Shown here piece after piece: positions 33,276 to 34,381 of a stretch of 34,381 nt of DNA. This DNA comes from Gammaproteobacteria bacterium (GTDB lineage Bacteria > Pseudomonadota > Gammaproteobacteria > GCA-001735895). Position 1 is the stretch's first letter, and each line of letters starts with the position of its first letter. Both the position numbers and the translations under genes were made by a program. The DNA is taken from contig JAAESG010000114.1 of NCBI GenBank assembly GCA_024229615.1, forward strand, positions 1 through 34,381, given 5' to 3'. The notes under the pieces are model-generated. The model searched no databases. It was not told the DNA's origin and saw only the letters and a list, made by a program, of their open reading frames with translations.

Positions 33276-34381
33276 TCAGACAAATGCACCGATCATTCCT
33301 GCTCGCCAATGAGCGAACAAATATGGATATTGCATTGAAATTCCTTCCAGAAATTTCATTGCTCTTGTCTTGTGTCGGCGAAGGGGCTTGTATTTGCATC
33401 GAGCCCACCTCACCAGAGCTTTGTTTACATGATGGCTTAATCGATACAGAGCTGAACGATAGAAGCGACCGTAATAGTTAAACCAACCATTTATCATCGG
33501 ATTTAACCATTTAGCCAACTGCTCTATGCTCATCTCAGTACGTTTGCGCACCCGTAATTTTCTGATCTTCAATCGCATGGCTTTCAGCGATACCATACTG
33601 ACGGCTGGGTTAAAGCTTACAAACACACGATTGCGTTTGCGCTCCTTACACACCCGACGCCGGAAGGTATAGCCAAGAAAATCAAAGGACGTATTTTCAT
33701 ATTGTCCTTTGCGTTTGCCATCTTTACAGTAAACGATTTTGGCTTTCACTGGATGAAGCTCCAGCCCACAATCTTGAAAGCGTTGTTTCAGGACCTTCAA
33801 CATATGTATGGCTTCAGCTTCACTGTGACAGTGCACCAACCCATCATCGGCATAACGACACCATTGTGTTTTCGAATAATGCTTTTGTAGCCATTTATCG
33901 AAGACATAATGCAGAAACAGGTTACTCAGTACCGGGCTAATGACACCGCCTTGCGGCGTACCCAGCCCTCTTGCGACCCGTTCGCCATTGGGCATCTGCA
34001 TCGGCGCCGTTAACCACCGTTTGATATACAATCTTACCCAGGGTGAGTCTGTATGTTTGTGCACTGCTTTCAACAGTAAATCATGTGGAATGTTATCAAA
34101 CAGCCCTTTGATGTCGAACTCAAGCACCCAGTCCTGCCGCCAGCATCGCTGACGGGTTACACCAATTGCATCCAAAGCCGATTTGTTTGGCCGATAGCCA
34201 TACGAGTCAGATAGGAATAGTGGTTCGACTTGAGGCTCAAACTCCAGTTTGACCACCATCTGCGCGATGCGGTCACTGACTGTTGGAATACCCAAAATAC
34301 GCTCGCCACCGGCCTTCTTCGGTATTGCAACCGCCTTAACCGGTGGTGGGAAATAACTGCCTGACGACAATCGGTTCCAGA
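33276..34381 (-). CDS. ltrA: Group II intron reverse transcriptase/maturase (5' end off window)
   Basis: At least 368 residues; the frame continues through the right edge (WNRLSSGSYF), so the N terminus is missing from view. RT blocks present: AVAIPKKAGGERILGIPTV, SYGYRPNKSALDAI, LEFDIKGLFDNIPHDLL, GTPQGGVISPVLSNLFLHYVF, WCRYADDGLVHC (catalytic YADD), and FDFLGYTF. The C-terminal maturase X domain includes LAKWLNPMINGWFNYYGRF and ends at HWRAGMIGAFV. No HNH endonuclease domain follows, which suits endonuclease-minus lineages that target replication forks or terminators. Promotes intron splicing and retrohoming. It ends just before domain V. Confidence 0.93.
   Translation of the reverse strand, partial: WNRLSSGSYFPPPVKAVAIPKKAGGERILGIPTVSDRIAQMVVKLEFEPQVEPLFLSDSYGYRPNKSALDAIGVTRQRCWRQDWVLEFDIKGLFDNIPHDLLLKAVHKHTDSPWVRLYIKRWLTAPMQMPNGERVARGLGTPQGGVISPVLSNLFLHYVFDKWLQKHYSKTQWCRYADDGLVHCHSEAEAIHMLKVLKQRFQDCGLELHPVKAKIVYCKDGKRKGQYENTSFDFLGYTFRRRVCKERKRNRVFVSFNPAVSMVSLKAMRLKIRKLRVRKRTEMSIEQLAKWLNPMINGWFNYYGRFYRSALYRLSHHVNKALVRWARCKYKPLRRHKTRAMKFLEGISMQYPYLFAHWRAGMIGAFV

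Larger units (their letters stand above)
33199..34381 (-). mobile_element. Group II intron, 3' portion (right end of window cuts it)
   Basis: A self-splicing retroelement on the minus strand, cut by the window edge. It comprises the maturase ORF (33276 to the edge), a 34-nt domain V at 33239-33272 and a domain VI stem around 33205-33233 (GGCTGCAGG pairing with CCTGCGGTC, then CTAC holding a candidate branch adenosine). The 3' splice site should lie at about 33199-33204. Domains I-IV and the 5' exon are outside the window except for the region carrying the ORF. Confidence 0.85.

Overview
The window looks like chromosomal DNA of a heterotrophic, probably marine gammaproteobacterium. This placement is an inference from gene content: two Tat-exported high-potential iron-sulfur proteins, a bacteriohemerythrin, a heptosyltransferase-type lipopolysaccharide glycosyltransferase, a DddP-like M24 enzyme and a non-pyrrolysine MttB-family protein. 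The serine pathway enzymes are of long or alphaproteobacterial-like types, so the order cannot be fixed. No tRNA, rRNA or CRISPR array was recognised.

Layout. Positions 0.2-5.9 kb hold a leftward block: L-threonine aldolase, a DddP-like M24 enzyme with all six expected metal ligands, a broken cysteine-dioxygenase-like cupin, a SAM methyltransferase with a small N-terminal helical domain, and a membrane-anchored agmatine-deiminase-family enzyme. A rightward pair follows at 6.0-8.0 kb (MFS transporter and sulfotransferase-like protein), then a decayed DUF1330 gene, a HiPIP, a hemerythrin and a DadA-type FAD oxidoreductase. Positions 11.0-14.0 kb are a low-density accessory zone: an IS91-type transposase remnant, a secreted repeat protein, a strong hairpin, a gene remnant without a start codon, a small orphan gene and a 5'-truncated FecR-like gene. 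A putative MscS-like membrane protein with a TTG start closes this part.

Positions 16.0-20.8 kb hold a tightly overlapping leftward unit, a DMT transporter, malonyl-CoA synthetase and amidase, facing a phytanoyl-CoA-dioxygenase-like gene that carries a single-base frameshift. Positions 20.8-24.8 kb hold a compact divergent locus: FAD amine oxidoreductase plus EutQ-like cupin on one side, TetR regulator plus MttB-family methyltransferase on the other. A perfect 14+14 bp inverted repeat sits between them and is a strong operator candidate. A second HiPIP, a GT9 glycosyltransferase, an Asp/Glu-racemase/EutA-like enzyme, a second DMT transporter and a 2OG-Fe(II) oxygenase follow.

Positions 29.1-32.8 kb carry the complete phosphorylated serine pathway as an overlapping operon serC-serA-serB on the minus strand. 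The right edge is the 3' part of a group II intron on the minus strand: maturase ORF running off the window, a canonical 34-nt domain V and domain VI, followed by a short downstream exon of an interrupted gene.

The common theme is uptake and breakdown of small nitrogen- or sulfur-containing solutes feeding C1, glycine/serine and malonate metabolism, but no substrate is proven by sequence alone. Three genes carry defects removable by one base or one stop codon (cupin, PhyH, DUF1330). Either this lineage is shedding accessory genes, or the assembly has small errors at short homopolymers.
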